64,000 nt of DNA from Siphonodentalium dalli (Eukaryota; Mollusca; Scaphopoda; Gadilida; Siphonodentaliidae), in assembly GCA_032622095.1 (NCBI GenBank), contig CP136067.1, positions 40,407,549-40,471,548 on the forward strand. Direction: 5' to 3'. The notes under the pieces are model-generated. The model made no database searches. It was given only the letters and a program-made list of their open reading frames with translations, and was not told the origin of the DNA. The translations under genes were made by a program, and so were the position numbers. Below, piece by piece: positions 44,795 to 55,319 of the stretch (its first letter is position 1; every line of letters begins with the position of its first letter).

Positions 44795-46398
44795 TGACGT
44801 TCACACATAGCCGGTGAAGCCGTTACCCGGCGAACCCGTTAGCCGGCGAAGGTTGGCCAGAGTGTTTACACATCGCCGGCGAAGATACGCATATATTCAT
44901 GTGTCTCCTTTACTTCATAATAGTTTTCGTTTTAGTTCTCACTGAACTGCAATATGATATTGCTGTACACCTGTAAACATCTAGCCGCTTCCTGTTAGAG
45001 ATATGGTTGGGCAGTATAGTGAAATGAAACTTTTTAGAAATGGAAATGCCGAAATTATTAATATCCAACTCAAACTTTCAGGTATTGCTATTGGTAATTT
45101 TATAGATATTTAAACAAAATTGTTAATGGTTTGTTTGGTTTCATAGACAGCCTGTGAAGTGAGTGTCGCACCAAAAGCATGGTCATTGTCAGTTTTGAGA
45201 TATTTTCGTCGCATGCATCTACAAATTGGTGTCTATAATCATTCGGATTGGATATTATATTATATATATAAGTTTCAACATCGCGAATCAAATGTGACAC
45301 ATTTTCCGTTTGCACATTATACAATAAAATATGTTTTTCATTTTACTCGGGCGTTCACCATGTCCACGTATGTAGGGCCGTGGCGATGGGGGTGTCTCAT
45401 CCCAATTTTAATCATTGAGTCAATATATTCAAAAGCTGGAAATTTCATACCTGACACGGCAATGGTTGGAAATTTGACATCAGCAATATGTTGAAATTGT
45501 TCTCATAGTTTTATTTTCAACAATTTGTTATTGGTGATTTCTTTAGGCAACATTTGCTTATTTTTTGGACTGAAATGGCCATCAGTTGGAAATGATCCAA
45601 CCTTAGATGTGTGTCAAGTTTGGAAAATGTCCAACAATTGGAAATCTTAAGGCTGGATGCTAGGATTTTGCAATTTTCAGGGTTCAGATTAAAACATTTT
45701 CTCACACCTGGCCATAACCACGGTCGGTCGATAAATTCCAAAGATGAACAGTCCCACACGTCCAAATCAGGCCCTCTAGACCCGTCCCTGTGTACATATC
45801 AGCCTCACGGTCCACGGCGCACTCAAATTTAGATTATTGAACTAATTGTCCAGTAAGTTTGAATCCATAGAAACGTGCCATCCCATTTCTCCATACATAT
45901 ATATATGGACATACATGTACATGAACACGCACATTTAATACCATCGAATGCGCAACAAATGTACCATGCGCATGCAGAGTACGTGTACCATCATCAGTTA
46001 GTATTTATAATAATAGCTTATAACGAAGGTGCGTGACCACCGACGGACAGCTGATTAGAGACAATCAAACTGGCACTCTGACCAATATATACACAGGTGA
46101 AAAGCGGGCTGGTCTATCAGCGATTGCACAATACTATTGTTCGAGTTAATTGTTGAAAGGAAATCACACATGACGGCATGACCCCAGATAAATATCTAAC
46201 TTAACCGCAGAGCGAATTAGAATCCATACGACAATCAGGTGCTTGTACTAAATCATTTTATCCAAAAGTTTAAAACCGTATAGCTGAGTATCCGGATAGC
46301 CGTAATTCTTATCCGGCGAAGTATAAACACTCTATTGTTATCGCTGCCGGCTAAAGCGAATGCGATCTTCGCCGGGTAATGTATAAACACCCCCTTAA
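44795..46398. mobile_element. ~1.6-kb DNA element with imperfect CCGGCGAA-rich ends
   Basis: The left end (from about 44795, TTAGGTGACGTTCACACATA then several GCCGGCGAAG-type motifs) and the right end (…CTTCGCCGGGTAATGTATAAACACCCCCTTAA to 46398) are imperfect inverted repeats with multiple CCGGCGAA copies. The outermost bases are TTA(A/G). No transposase was recognised; the minus frame 45100-45324 (LIRDVETYIYNIISNPN) might be a relic. Class unassigned. Confidence 0.55.
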
Positions 46399-46399
46399 A

Positions 46400-47000
46400 G
46401 GCACTGTTGGCCTTAATTGTCGAAAATATTCATATTTGTTCCAAACACCGTAAACAGAAAAACATTAAAACGCATACAGTTTCGTCCATATATGCCATGA
46501 CCATCGCGTAAACAGCATGTTATCACAAAGACCTACTATATTTTACCTAAGCAAGAGCCTGATTGTGTTACAGAACACAGCACAATGCTACTGGCTAATC
46601 ACACCCAAATGGCATAAACGCTATTTATTAGCTCCCTATCAGGAATTCACCAACAAAGAACGCTCTTTATGTTTACCATCATAATATAAACAAACGACAG
46701 AAAATTTACTTTTTATGCTTTTGTTTACATAACAATGGTCAAACATATGACAATAACATACTGTTTATGCGATATTTCTTATTTGTATACGGACAAAGTC
46801 TGTCTACATTTTGATGTTCTTTCTGTTTGTGGCGGTTTTTGACGTGTGGAAATATTTTCACAGGATACCCACCGCCAAGGCCAACCGTACCTTTATATTG
46901 CAACGGCATGAAACTTGGAATTGTTATAATGTGACATGAACAAATGATGATTATTATGTTGTGATGGATCCCCGAATTAAACGGAACCAAAATCATTTCA
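46400..47000 (+). repeat. dispersed repeat family R2, uninterrupted copy
   Basis: Matches, in reverse complement, 55320-55496 plus 56414-56700. Shared landmarks: GTCGAAAATATTCATATTTG, CAAGAGCCTGATTGTGTTAC, AAAGAACGCTCTTTATGTTTACCAT and GGACAAAGTCTGTCTACATT. This copy lacks the 0.9-kb insert seen in the other one. Confidence 0.85.
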
Positions 47001-47019
47001 CAAAATGTAAATAAACCTA

Positions 47020-48569
47020 TCCTATAATGTCCAGTTGCGTACCCATTCCAGAATATATGTGAATTTTATTCAAGCGGCTAGCTTTCATTTTTTCCATTTT
47101 TCACTGTTTTTGGTTAACGAAAAAAATATTTTACCACAAAAAATAAGCAGTATTATAACACTACACGAACAGGCAACACCGGCATGTTATCAGCTGAATC
47201 ACCACAGTCATTTGGTATGTTATATATATCTATAAGCAGATCAATGAACAACGATAGTCAAAATGAAGCAAACAGCGTTGAAATTTGACTAAATCCAGAT
47301 TTCATCGTGTTTATTTACGAAAAATCACATTTTAACCCAAAAATAGAAAATCGTCAATTTCAAAAAAAGGCAACGCCGACATGTTATCTGCTGTATCAAT
47401 ATGAACCGACATGTTATCTGCTGTATCAATATGAACCGACATGTTATCTGCTGTATCAACACCGACATGTTATCTGCTGTATCAATATGATAATGTTAAC
47501 ACATTATTCATCGTTTTACTCTTTCACGTGATTCATTTCGAATAAGTGCCGATTCTCCTCCCACTAATAAATGTGTAGTACCTATATAGAAATAAAGGGG
47601 GTGTTATTTAGAGATCTTTACCTCAAAACGAACCCTATAGATATACATAATCATTGACATAAACCAAAATTATCTTACAAATGTAAACATACCTACCCTA
47701 TAATGTCCAGTTGCGTTCCCATTCCAGAATATATGTAAATATTATTCAGACGGCTGGATTCCATTTTTCACTGTTTTGATTAACGAAAAAGCTAATTTAC
47801 CCCAAAATAATCGTGTTACTCTTTCACATGATTCAATTCAAATAAGTGCCCACCAATAAATGTGTATAGTACTTATACATAGTTAAAGTGGATGTTATTC
47901 AGAGTACAGGATTCCAGTTTTCACTGATTTCACAAATTACCCTGGTAACCATATAATCTGCCTTATTCCAACAACGCTTTATTATATTACTTACTGACAT
48001 CTAACACTTAAAGTTATTAACAAATAAAACTGGGATTTTTTTTATAAAATGTCATGAATTAACGATGCATATCATGTTGTGATGGATTCCAAAATTCTCT
48101 CATTTTTGACACAAAAACGCAATTTTTATCCCAAAAATGAACCATGGAACTTTGACATACTCCAAAATACGCCTACACAATGTGAACATCTATTGTTTAG
48201 TTACGTTCCCGTCCAAAACTAGATGTAGATGTTACTTAGGCAGCTGGATTCCATTTTCCACTGGTTTGATTCATGAAAAAGCATATTTTACCCCAAAATA
48301 ACATGATAATGTACACTATTACACGAAAAGATAACAGCGACATGTTACTCTTCCACATATATGACACGATGAACACTTTATTGACTTTATTATGTGAAAA
48401 TATTACATCTTGGCAGCCATTTTGAAAACGACTGCCATGGAGACGGGAGAACCATTTGACGAAGTCTACCCAAATTTATTTGGAAGCCCTTGACCCAAGG
48501 TATATAACTTATATAGAGTCTGCTCTAGAGCAAGACAATCCTACAGGGCTATAGGCTAGGGCCAGTACT
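47020..48569 (-). repeat. right arm of the 8-kb inverted-repeat structure
   Basis: Reverse complement of 40558-41462 with additional internal duplication: a TATAATGTCCAGTTGCG module occurs at about 47025 and 47698, and at 47380-47490 a 30-bp unit with CGACATGTTATCTGCTGTAT is repeated four times, against single occurrences on the left arm. Confidence 0.85.
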
Positions 48570-48794
48570 ATTATGTTCAAAATGGAATACAAACCAACTT
48601 AGTCCAAATTTATTACCAGACTATTTATAAAGGGCTGCATTGGCGCAGGGCTTTCGCAAAATTTCAGGAAGATCCAGTCATGGAAGGGTTATCGAATCCT
48701 AGCATATCTCATATATATTTTGATTCTGATATAATTTATTTGAAATCATCGAAATTAACCTGATATTCAGATGTGTTACATGCTGTGCTTTCAG

Positions 48795-48858
48795 AATTGA
48801 AGACATGTCGCAGATGATCGAGGAGATGCAAGATAAAATTATATCTGCTGAACAGAAG
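48795..48858 (+). CDS. TRPM-like channel, coiled-coil exon
   Basis: Acceptor tgtgctttcag; donor CAGAAG|GTTTGT. The first base completes an Arg codon with the AG left at 38025. 21 codons read IEDMSQMIEEMQDKIISAEQ and Lys. Hydrophobic residues fall at heptad spacing (I, M, M, I/M, M, I/I), fitting the tetramerising pole helix at the TRPM C-terminus. Ends on a codon boundary, as the 56913 exon requires. Confidence 0.85.
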
Positions 48859-48879
48859 GTTTGTAAAGGCAATCAATAT

Positions 48880-49003
48880 ACATTAGAATATACATATGGT
48901 GATGGCTATATCAAAATGTGTGTAAAGGCAATTCAAATGCATTAGAATATATATATATATGTGAGGACTATATCAGCATGTGTGTAAAGGCAATCAAAAT
49001 ACG

Positions 49004-49046
<43 letters not shown>
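48880..49046 (+). repeat. GTGTGTAAAGGCAAT tandem repeat and (TA)n
   Basis: About three units with TGTGTAAAGGCAATCAAAAT and an AGAATATATAT tail, ending in a long TA run (about 49008-49048). The same unit builds 54418-54520 and 54830-55075. Confidence 0.8.
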
Positions 49047-49051
<5 letters not shown>

Positions 49052-49052
49052 A

Positions 49053-49780
49053 GAAGGTGACCCGACTTCGTCCGGGCTTTGACCTTGAATTGTCCGTTTT
49101 GAAGGTCAAGGTCAAGTGGGGTCCAAAGCACTGCCCGGACAAAAGTACCCGACAAACGTGCCCGTCGAAATCCATCCGGTTTTACCCGATTTTACCTTGA
49201 ATTGATCATTTTGAAGGTCAAGGTCAGGTCGGGGTCACGACTCGACCCGTCCAAAACACTCAGTGGACAAAGGTAACCCCACGTATCAAATTTCGTCGAA
49301 ATACCATCAAAATTGGCGATATGACCTTGAACTGACCCGTTTTCAAGGTCAAGGTCACGTCGCACGGGCAAATGAATATGCTTATGAGACTCCCCATACG
49401 AAAGTACCCCCACATACCAAGTTTCATCGAAATCCCGTGATATTCGGGCGTTTGACCTTGAAATGATCCGATTTCAAGGTCAATGTCACATCGCACGGGC
49501 AAATTAATAGGTTTATGCCACTCCCCGGCCTTATGTACCCCCACATACCAAGTTTCATCGAAATCCCATGATATTCGGGCGTTTGACCTTGAAATTACCC
49601 GATTTCAAGGTCAAGGTCACGTCGCATGGACAAATTAATAGGCCCATGCCACCCCCGGCTGACAATACCCCCACATACCAAGTTTCATCGAAATCAGCTT
49701 GGCCGTTTTCGAGTTCATCGCGAGCACACACACAGACTGACACACAGACAGACAGATCTTCCAAAATATATAATAGACTA
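49053..49780 (+). mobile_element. GACCTTGAA repeat element, copy 1
   Basis: Starts AAGGTGACCCGACTTCGTCC and ends with ACAGACAGATCTTCCAAAATAT. The body contains about five ~118-bp units, each with a GACCTTGAA...TTTCAAGGTCAAGGTCA inverted pair and CCCCACATACCAAGTTTCAT+CGAAATC. The same start, body and end occur at 55497-56413, so the boundaries are real. No protein coding of its own (the frames follow the repeat). Class unknown to me. Confidence 0.8.
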
Positions 49781-50052
49781 GCCGATGAGCCCGACGTTGT
49801 CCGGGCTACGTTGTCCGGGCTATTCAAAAACCAAATTTCAAGTCGATAGCTCCACCCGTTTCCGAGATCTCGTCTGCGCATGCGCGAAGCGGGCGCCGCA
49901 CGGGCTCGCTAATACGACAACGTCCACCGCCTGGTCAAACTACACACACGTACTAAGTTTCGTCCCGATCGGTCGAGAATCGTAGATTTGTATTAATGAC
50001 AAACATACATACAGACAGACAAACATACAGACAGAGGTCTTCAAAATATATA
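49781..50052 (+). mobile_element. related short repeat element abutting copy 1
   Basis: Starts TAGCCGATGAGCCCGACGTT with a doubled GTTGTCCGGGCTA, contains AAGTTTCGTCCCGATCGGTC, and ends with a CAGACAGACAAACATACAGA run and TTCAAAATATATA, the same plan as the neighbouring element but a different body. Bordered by (TA)n on the right (about 50055-50105). Confidence 0.65.
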
Positions 50053-50155
50053 TGAGATATATATATATATATATATAGCTATATATATATATATATATAT
50101 ATATAATTACACCCACTTCATTCTCTATAGTAAATTCCCGTTGAGTTTATCAAAG

Positions 50156-50186
50156 CTAATGTAATTATATCGCATAATTACATTAG
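50156..50186. repeat. 13-bp inverted arms with 5-bp spacer
   Basis: CTAATGTAATTAT - ATCGC - ATAATTACATTAG, perfect arms. It lies 0.5 kb upstream of the Crypton-type recombinase start. The core TAATGTAATTA also occurs in the palindrome at 54183-54337 and, as a half, in the gene's second intron (52025-52057). Confidence 0.85.
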
Positions 50187-50592
50187 GTCGATATTTTATC
50201 AGTGCACCGGAAACGACCCAAAAGTATTTGCGCGCAATGATATTTGTAGTCCGTTGCATAGTAACTATGGACGCCACTCGCTTCGCACTCGCTTCGCAGT
50301 ACACATTTTTTTTTCCACGAACGGTATGAAAGCCAATTAAAAGAAAAATAAATAAATATCCAAATAAAGACAATGCCCCAATGAAATAAACATTCCCAAG
50401 CTGTTTACAGAGTATAAATGTGGTCGTATTTGCGACGTTTCTTAACGAAATACACGGCTAAACTTGCACAACTTTTGTGTTTTGTTTTCATTTTTCAATA
50501 AAACTCAGTCTCAAAGCTCCACCACAGTGCACGCTTTCCACCTCAGCCCACCTGGTCGTTATCACCTGGTTACCTGCACGCGAATGTAGGGA

Positions 50593-50600
50593 CTATAAAA
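50593..50600 (+). promoter_or_regulatory. TATA box of the Crypton-type gene
   Basis: CTATAAAA lies 66 bp before the ATG at 50666. A start of transcription about 30 bp downstream would give a leader of roughly 40 nt. Confidence 0.6.
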
Positions 50601-50665
50601 GAGAGAAATTTTGAGAAAAACAACGTTTTTCCAGTATTCTCAGCTTTAGACTTAGGCCTATCATA

Positions 50666-51144
50666 ATGGAGGTCGGTGAATTCGGGTTTGACCCAGAACT
50701 ATTATTTCTGTTTGGTGATGCAAACAACCAAGATGATATCGATGCAGCTTTCAAATTCAATCAATTACCTGATGTTGGACCAGGGGGTGATGGCAGTTAT
50801 ATTGCTAATATTCCAATGATAGATGATGAAGAAATGTTATATGATGCATATGACCAACTGATGCCAGTGAATCGAGTGATGGACTCGAGTCATCTGCAAG
50901 CAGTGCAACTTCACCAATCTGCAATCATCAAGACTGAACTTCCGAACACAGTATTGCGAGCCCAAGGAGAACAATGGATAACTTTACATAATAATAATAA
51001 TCATATACCTGAACCTGAGGCTGATGTGGAACAACTTGCTGAAACTGCTGAGACAGAGAGTGCACCAACAGAAACAACTGAAGCCAGTGAAGGGAATAGC
51101 GAAGAATCGAGTGTGCCAATGGAGGTGGACAAATCTATAAGAGG
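50666..51144 (+). CDS. Crypton-type recombinase, exon 1
   Basis: Starts at ATG 50666, the first ATG after a TATA box. The 159 full codons encode an acidic, poorly structured N-terminus (MEVGEFGFDPELLFLFGDAN at the start, Glu/Thr-rich toward the end) with no catalytic motif. The donor GTAAGT at 51145 follows GG, the first two bases of a Gly codon finished by exon 2. Acidic N-termini are common in Crypton-derived and related DUF3504-type proteins, but this segment itself is not diagnostic. Confidence 0.75.
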
Positions 51145-51667
51145 GTAAGTTTAACGCTTGGATTGATGTTTTATTTCAGGCTTTAAAAGTAATAAAACGC
51201 CCATATCTGGCATATGGTTATTTGACACATAACGATTACAATAATCATAACATTAACAAATCAGATTATACACATACAACAGTCAATTGTATAGAATTTT
51301 ATTCCAATATGTTAAAAGGTTTGAAACTTTGAGTTATAGACTAGATCAGAGTTGAATATATTTTTGACAATATAATTTGATGATTTTGTCATTCGCTAAC
51401 ACAGTCCATACAGTACGCGCTCTTTCTTATTAACTTTATAATGTAACAAGGGATTAAGTGAAAACAAACACTGCCCTGTTCTAAAATTTGCACCTGTCAT
51501 AATTCAGTGCCAATGTTTGCGGAGTTATGTAATGAAATCTACCCAAAAAGCTTTTGGTATGCACCAATCTTAAAGAAGCTTAGTACAAATATATTAATGT
51601 AGATATCAAAAACATATAAATTGAATCCCATGGATGTAATAAGTTAAATTGAATATTGTACTTCCAG

Positions 51668-51846
51668 GTCCCGGATGTCAACTGATCATTCCAATTCATC
51701 GTTGACTTCAACTGGAACAACCAGGAACAGCAGCAATAACACACGATTCAAGGAAATGACAGAAGATGACATGAAGGCACTTAAAAGTCATCACCGATCA
51801 AATGCGACAAAAAAGAACACACAATGGGGATTGAAAGTATTTGAAG
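51668..51846 (+). CDS. Crypton-type recombinase, exon 2
   Basis: The acceptor tgtacttccag and in-phase join to exon 1 give SRMSTDHSNSSLTSTG..., then FKEMTEDDMKALKSHHRSNA and TKKNTQWGLKVFE. The NTxxxTxWxLKxFxxW pattern, completed by exon 3, is the start of the core-binding domain of Crypton/KIAA1958/DUF3504 proteins. Donor G|GTGTGT at 51847. Confidence 0.8.
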
Positions 51847-52019
51847 GTGTGTATTAATCATGAATAATAATTTCATCTAATTAATTTTATTTAAATGATA
51901 AATGTTGTATAATACACTAATAGGCTATCTTATACTTTATAAATTATAGTAAGGATTTAAGAAACAACATCACTACGAGTACCAGTCCAAAGTGCAAATG
52001 TCAGTTAAACTAAATGTCT

Positions 52020-52060
52020 TTAAACTGTGTAATTACATTAGGAAACAGAGATTATTCATT
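52020..52060. repeat. half copy of the 54.2-kb palindrome in intron 2
   Basis: ACTGTGTAATTACATTAGGA and the next ~13 bases match one arm of 54183-54337 with one difference. Confidence 0.8.
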
Positions 52061-52199
52061 GAAATAATTAGGAATAAAATTTCTGTTTTATGTAAATTTA
52101 TGACATCATGCATTTAATACTATATTTTGCATATACATGTATTATATACTCATTTATGCTTCATACCGGTACTTATATTTTGTTAATTTTATTTTACAG

Positions 52200-53401
52200 A
52201 ATGGTGCCATGAACGATTCAATGCAGTCGTCGATTTTGAAAAAGTGACTAAGAATGAATTGAATGAAAAGCTCAGAATCTTCTACGCAGAAGCAGGACCA
52301 CAGGATGTGGAGAGGCGATCAAAAATTATGCCAAACAAAATGGCCAAAGAATACCAGAAATCGACATTAAAAAGTCTGCGATCAGCTTTAAATCGACACT
52401 TGGCTGACATTGGGAGGAATATCGACATAGTTAGGGACACTGATTTTAAACCGGCAAATAAAGTACTGGATTCAAAGCTGAAACAAATGGTTAGTGAAGG
52501 TACATCAAGGCCAGTGCAACATAAAGCGATTATATCAGATGATGATCTGAAGCTTATTTATAATTTTTTATCTGGTGATTCTCCTATTATTTTAAGACTG
52601 AGAAACTGGCACTTTCTGTCATTCTATTTTGTGTCAAGAGGGCTTGAATTTCACCATCAACTGCTTCAACACTCCATTAAGTTTTGTATTGATGAATCTG
52701 GAAGAGAATATGTCACTCTGACACATGAAATGCTACAGAAGACAATGCAGGGTGGACTAAATTGTAATCAAGAATCACCTCAAGATAAACGCATGTATGC
52801 TGTTCCAGAAGCTGGTAATAATTGTCCAGTAAAATCATTGAGAACTCTCGTCAAAAAAAAAACCGCACCTACAGCATCGTCATTATTCAACCAGTGTGAC
52901 AAAGACGCATTGGTTAATCCAGATAAATGTGAATTGTGGTAGTGCACAAAACCCTTAGTCAAAAGAACATTCATCAATTTCATGACAGACATATGCAAGC
53001 AGGCAAATTGTTCTAAGAGATATACTGCTCACTGTCTAAGAGCAACGGCAATAAATTCACTCAATAATGCTGGATTTGAGGCACGTTATATCATGTTCAT
53101 GTCCGGACACAGAAACGAAGCATCTGTCAGAAGTTATTCTCGAGGATGTTCAGAGGAGCAAAAACGCATGTTAAACTCTACTCTATCTAGCACTGTTATG
53201 CAGGACCATTTTGAAATGAAAAAAAAAAAAGAAATCGAAGAGATCCAGAATCTGACAGTTATACAGAAAGAAACAAACAGTTCTGCAACTTCAAACCGCG
53301 ATGGCTCTATTGACAGTATTGTGGCATATCCATTTAACAAGGCATCTGTTGGAATGTTATCCAATCCTGTTTTTAACAATTGTAATTTCTATATATCATA
53401 G
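52200..53401 (+). pseudogene. Crypton-type recombinase, exon 3 with nonsense codon
   Basis: The acceptor attttattttacag completes a Glu codon and gives EWCHERFNAVVDFEKV. The catalytic domain follows: first Arg in SRGLEFHHQL (near 52637), the HxxR box as HCLRATAINSLNNAGFEARY (near 53029), SGHRNEASVRSYSRG (near 53104-53145) with the box-III His and the nucleophilic Tyr. All expected residues of a tyrosine recombinase are present. A TAG at 52940-52942 (after NPDKCELW) splits the domain between the first Arg and HxxR, but the frame is unchanged beyond it and stays open to TAG at 53399. The gene therefore has one visible lesion. It sits in the last TRPM intron, same strand. AATAAA at 53629 is a possible poly(A) signal. 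Confidence 0.85.
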
Positions 53402-54182
53402 AAGTCACCATGATCAACTACGGTGATGAGAATGAACTTTAAAATTAAAGATTTGATCTTGTTTAGTTAGTACTATTTCAATGTAATTAAACAATTACCA
53501 CAAAAAAAACTTGAGCTTTATTCAGCACAAATGTACAATCATGAATCACTGCGAATCAGTACGTTACATTTACAAAATAGCATTTTGAACAATCACTTGA
53601 AATTTGACCCAAGAAATAAGATTTTAAAAATAAATCATCTTACTCATGAATATTCCATAAATACCATGATGGTTTATTCTTCTGAAATCTTATTTTTCTC
53701 GGTAAAAAATCAAGTGATTGTCGTGTGTGAAAAAATCTAGAAACAAAATCAGAAAATTGACTGAATGTCGACAGATATCGGATAATTCCTGTAAGAAAAT
53801 GTTCGCTAAACTTACTGATTATCGCCCGCTAATGAGTCCCAGTAAACATGGAAACTAAAATATGTGTTCCTCTTCCAATATTCTGCTGATAATGTTATAT
53901 CTCGTCGAAAGTTTATTAATTTACGAAGCATTTTCGGCCATGTTTCTGCCCCGTCCTTGACATACGCAGGGAGTATAAATAGACTTCGGGGGAAAACCAA
54001 CTCGATCGATTGATCGATATTATTCGGACGGAAACGGGGCGAGTTGTCATCGGCTCAAGTCGTATTCGGACAGTGTGTCTGTTTCGGCCCGTTATTTGAC
54101 AAAATATAGTTCCCTGTTTCAACCGTCTTGTAAATGGCAAATTAAAACAAAAATCAATATTTAACAATCAAGGGCATAATTA
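53402..54182. other. non-coding 3' flank of the Crypton-type gene
   Basis: Contains an inverted pair at about 53606-53625 and 53683-53700 (TCCA/…AAGAAATAAGATTTTAAAAA and TCTTATTTTTCTCGG) of low quality and a palindrome TCGATCGATTGATCGA at 54002. Otherwise nothing. Confidence 0.45.
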
Positions 54183-54336
54183 TAAGAAATAATCTCGGTT
54201 TCCTAATGTAATTACACAGTCTAAAGGCATATGCCGAATCACAAACTCTTATAAATCGCTTCGCGATTTATAGGTTTGTGATTCGGCATATGCCTTTAGA
54301 CTGTGTAATTACATTAGGAAACTGAGATTATTTCTT

Positions 54337-54337
<1 letters not shown>
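54183..54337. repeat. 155-bp palindrome with 64-bp arms
   Basis: Arms 54183-54246 and 54274-54337 are inverse with one mismatch. The loop TCTTATAAATCGCTTCGCGA...TAG is itself palindromic. The arms contain CCTAATGTAATTACACAG. Next to it is a long (TA)n run (54340-54408). Confidence 0.92.
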
Positions 54338-54387
<50 letters not shown>

Positions 54388-54417
54388 CTATATATATATA
54401 TATATATATTAATATAT

Positions 54418-55075
54418 CTGTGGTGAGTGATATGTATGTAAAGGCGATCACAATATACTACAATCTATCTATGGCGAGGGTTGTGTGTGTAAAGGCGATT
54501 ACAATATATTATATTATTATCCATCCCTTAACTAACAATATTTCTGATTTGACAAAAGCCGCCACGCGATAATCGGGAAAAAGTCCTATTGGATTCCCGA
54601 ATGTCATATTGGACTCCCAAGTGTGCTGTATTACTTTTCTAGGGACTCTGTGGCGTCACAAATTAACTATATTGCGAAATGAATCGGTGAAAGTTTGATG
54701 CGCGAGCAACACTGGTGGATTGAGCGGACGATTCACTTCCGCGTTGAGTTTTTTTTTACTTCACGTGGCGGATTTTGCCCAAATCAGAAATAGTGTTAGT
54801 TAAGGGATGGATAATAAATTATAATATATTTGGTGTGAGGTCTATATCGGAAGTTGTGTAAAGGCGGTCACAATATATTATAATATATCTATGGTGAGGG
54901 ATATGTGTGTAAAAGCGATTACAATATATTATAATATATTATGGTGAGGGCCATATCAGAAGGTGTGTAAAAGTTATAACAATATATTATAATATATCTA
55001 CGGTGAAGGATATGTGTGTAAAGGCGATTACAATATATTACAATATATCAGTATACTATATATAGTGAGGGATGT
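54418..55075 (+). repeat. GTGTGTAAAGGCGAT tandem repeat split by a MITE
   Basis: Units such as GGTGAGGGATATGTGTGTAA+AGGCGATTACAATATATTA recur about every 60 bp before 54520 and from 54830 to 55075. A MITE occupies 54521-54808. Same family as 48880-49046. Confidence 0.85.
54521..54808. mobile_element. 288-bp MITE with ~34-bp inverted ends
   Basis: Left end ATCCATCCCTTAACTAACAA then TATTTCTGATTTG; right end is the inverse with one mismatch (CAAATCAGAAATAGTGTTAG...GATGGAT). It interrupts the tandem repeat around it. Flanked by TTAT/ATAA, so a short TA-rich target duplication is likely. GC-richer interior, no coding. Confidence 0.9.
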
Positions 55076-55319
55076 GTACACATGCGATTTGCATGTTATA
55101 ACCTTAAACCGGCAACAACACTATATTATTGGACGGTCCAGAAAAATTGTGTTGAGGGAGGCCAGACATGAGAATTTGTCTTTTCTGGAACACTGTTTTA
55201 AGTTGTCGCACAATCATTTCAACTGTTGGAGATGTTGAATTATTTGAACAGAAGGGGGATAATACTCGAAGCGGATGTTGGCGCTTTTCACCAGTATATG
55301 AATAAATTGTGGACTGTGT

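Noticed and set aside
45100-45324. Minus-strand frame LIRDVETYIYNIISNPN as a transposase relic
   Set aside because: Lies inside a plausible DNA element but shows no catalytic or DNA-binding motif that I can name; mentioned only in that entry.
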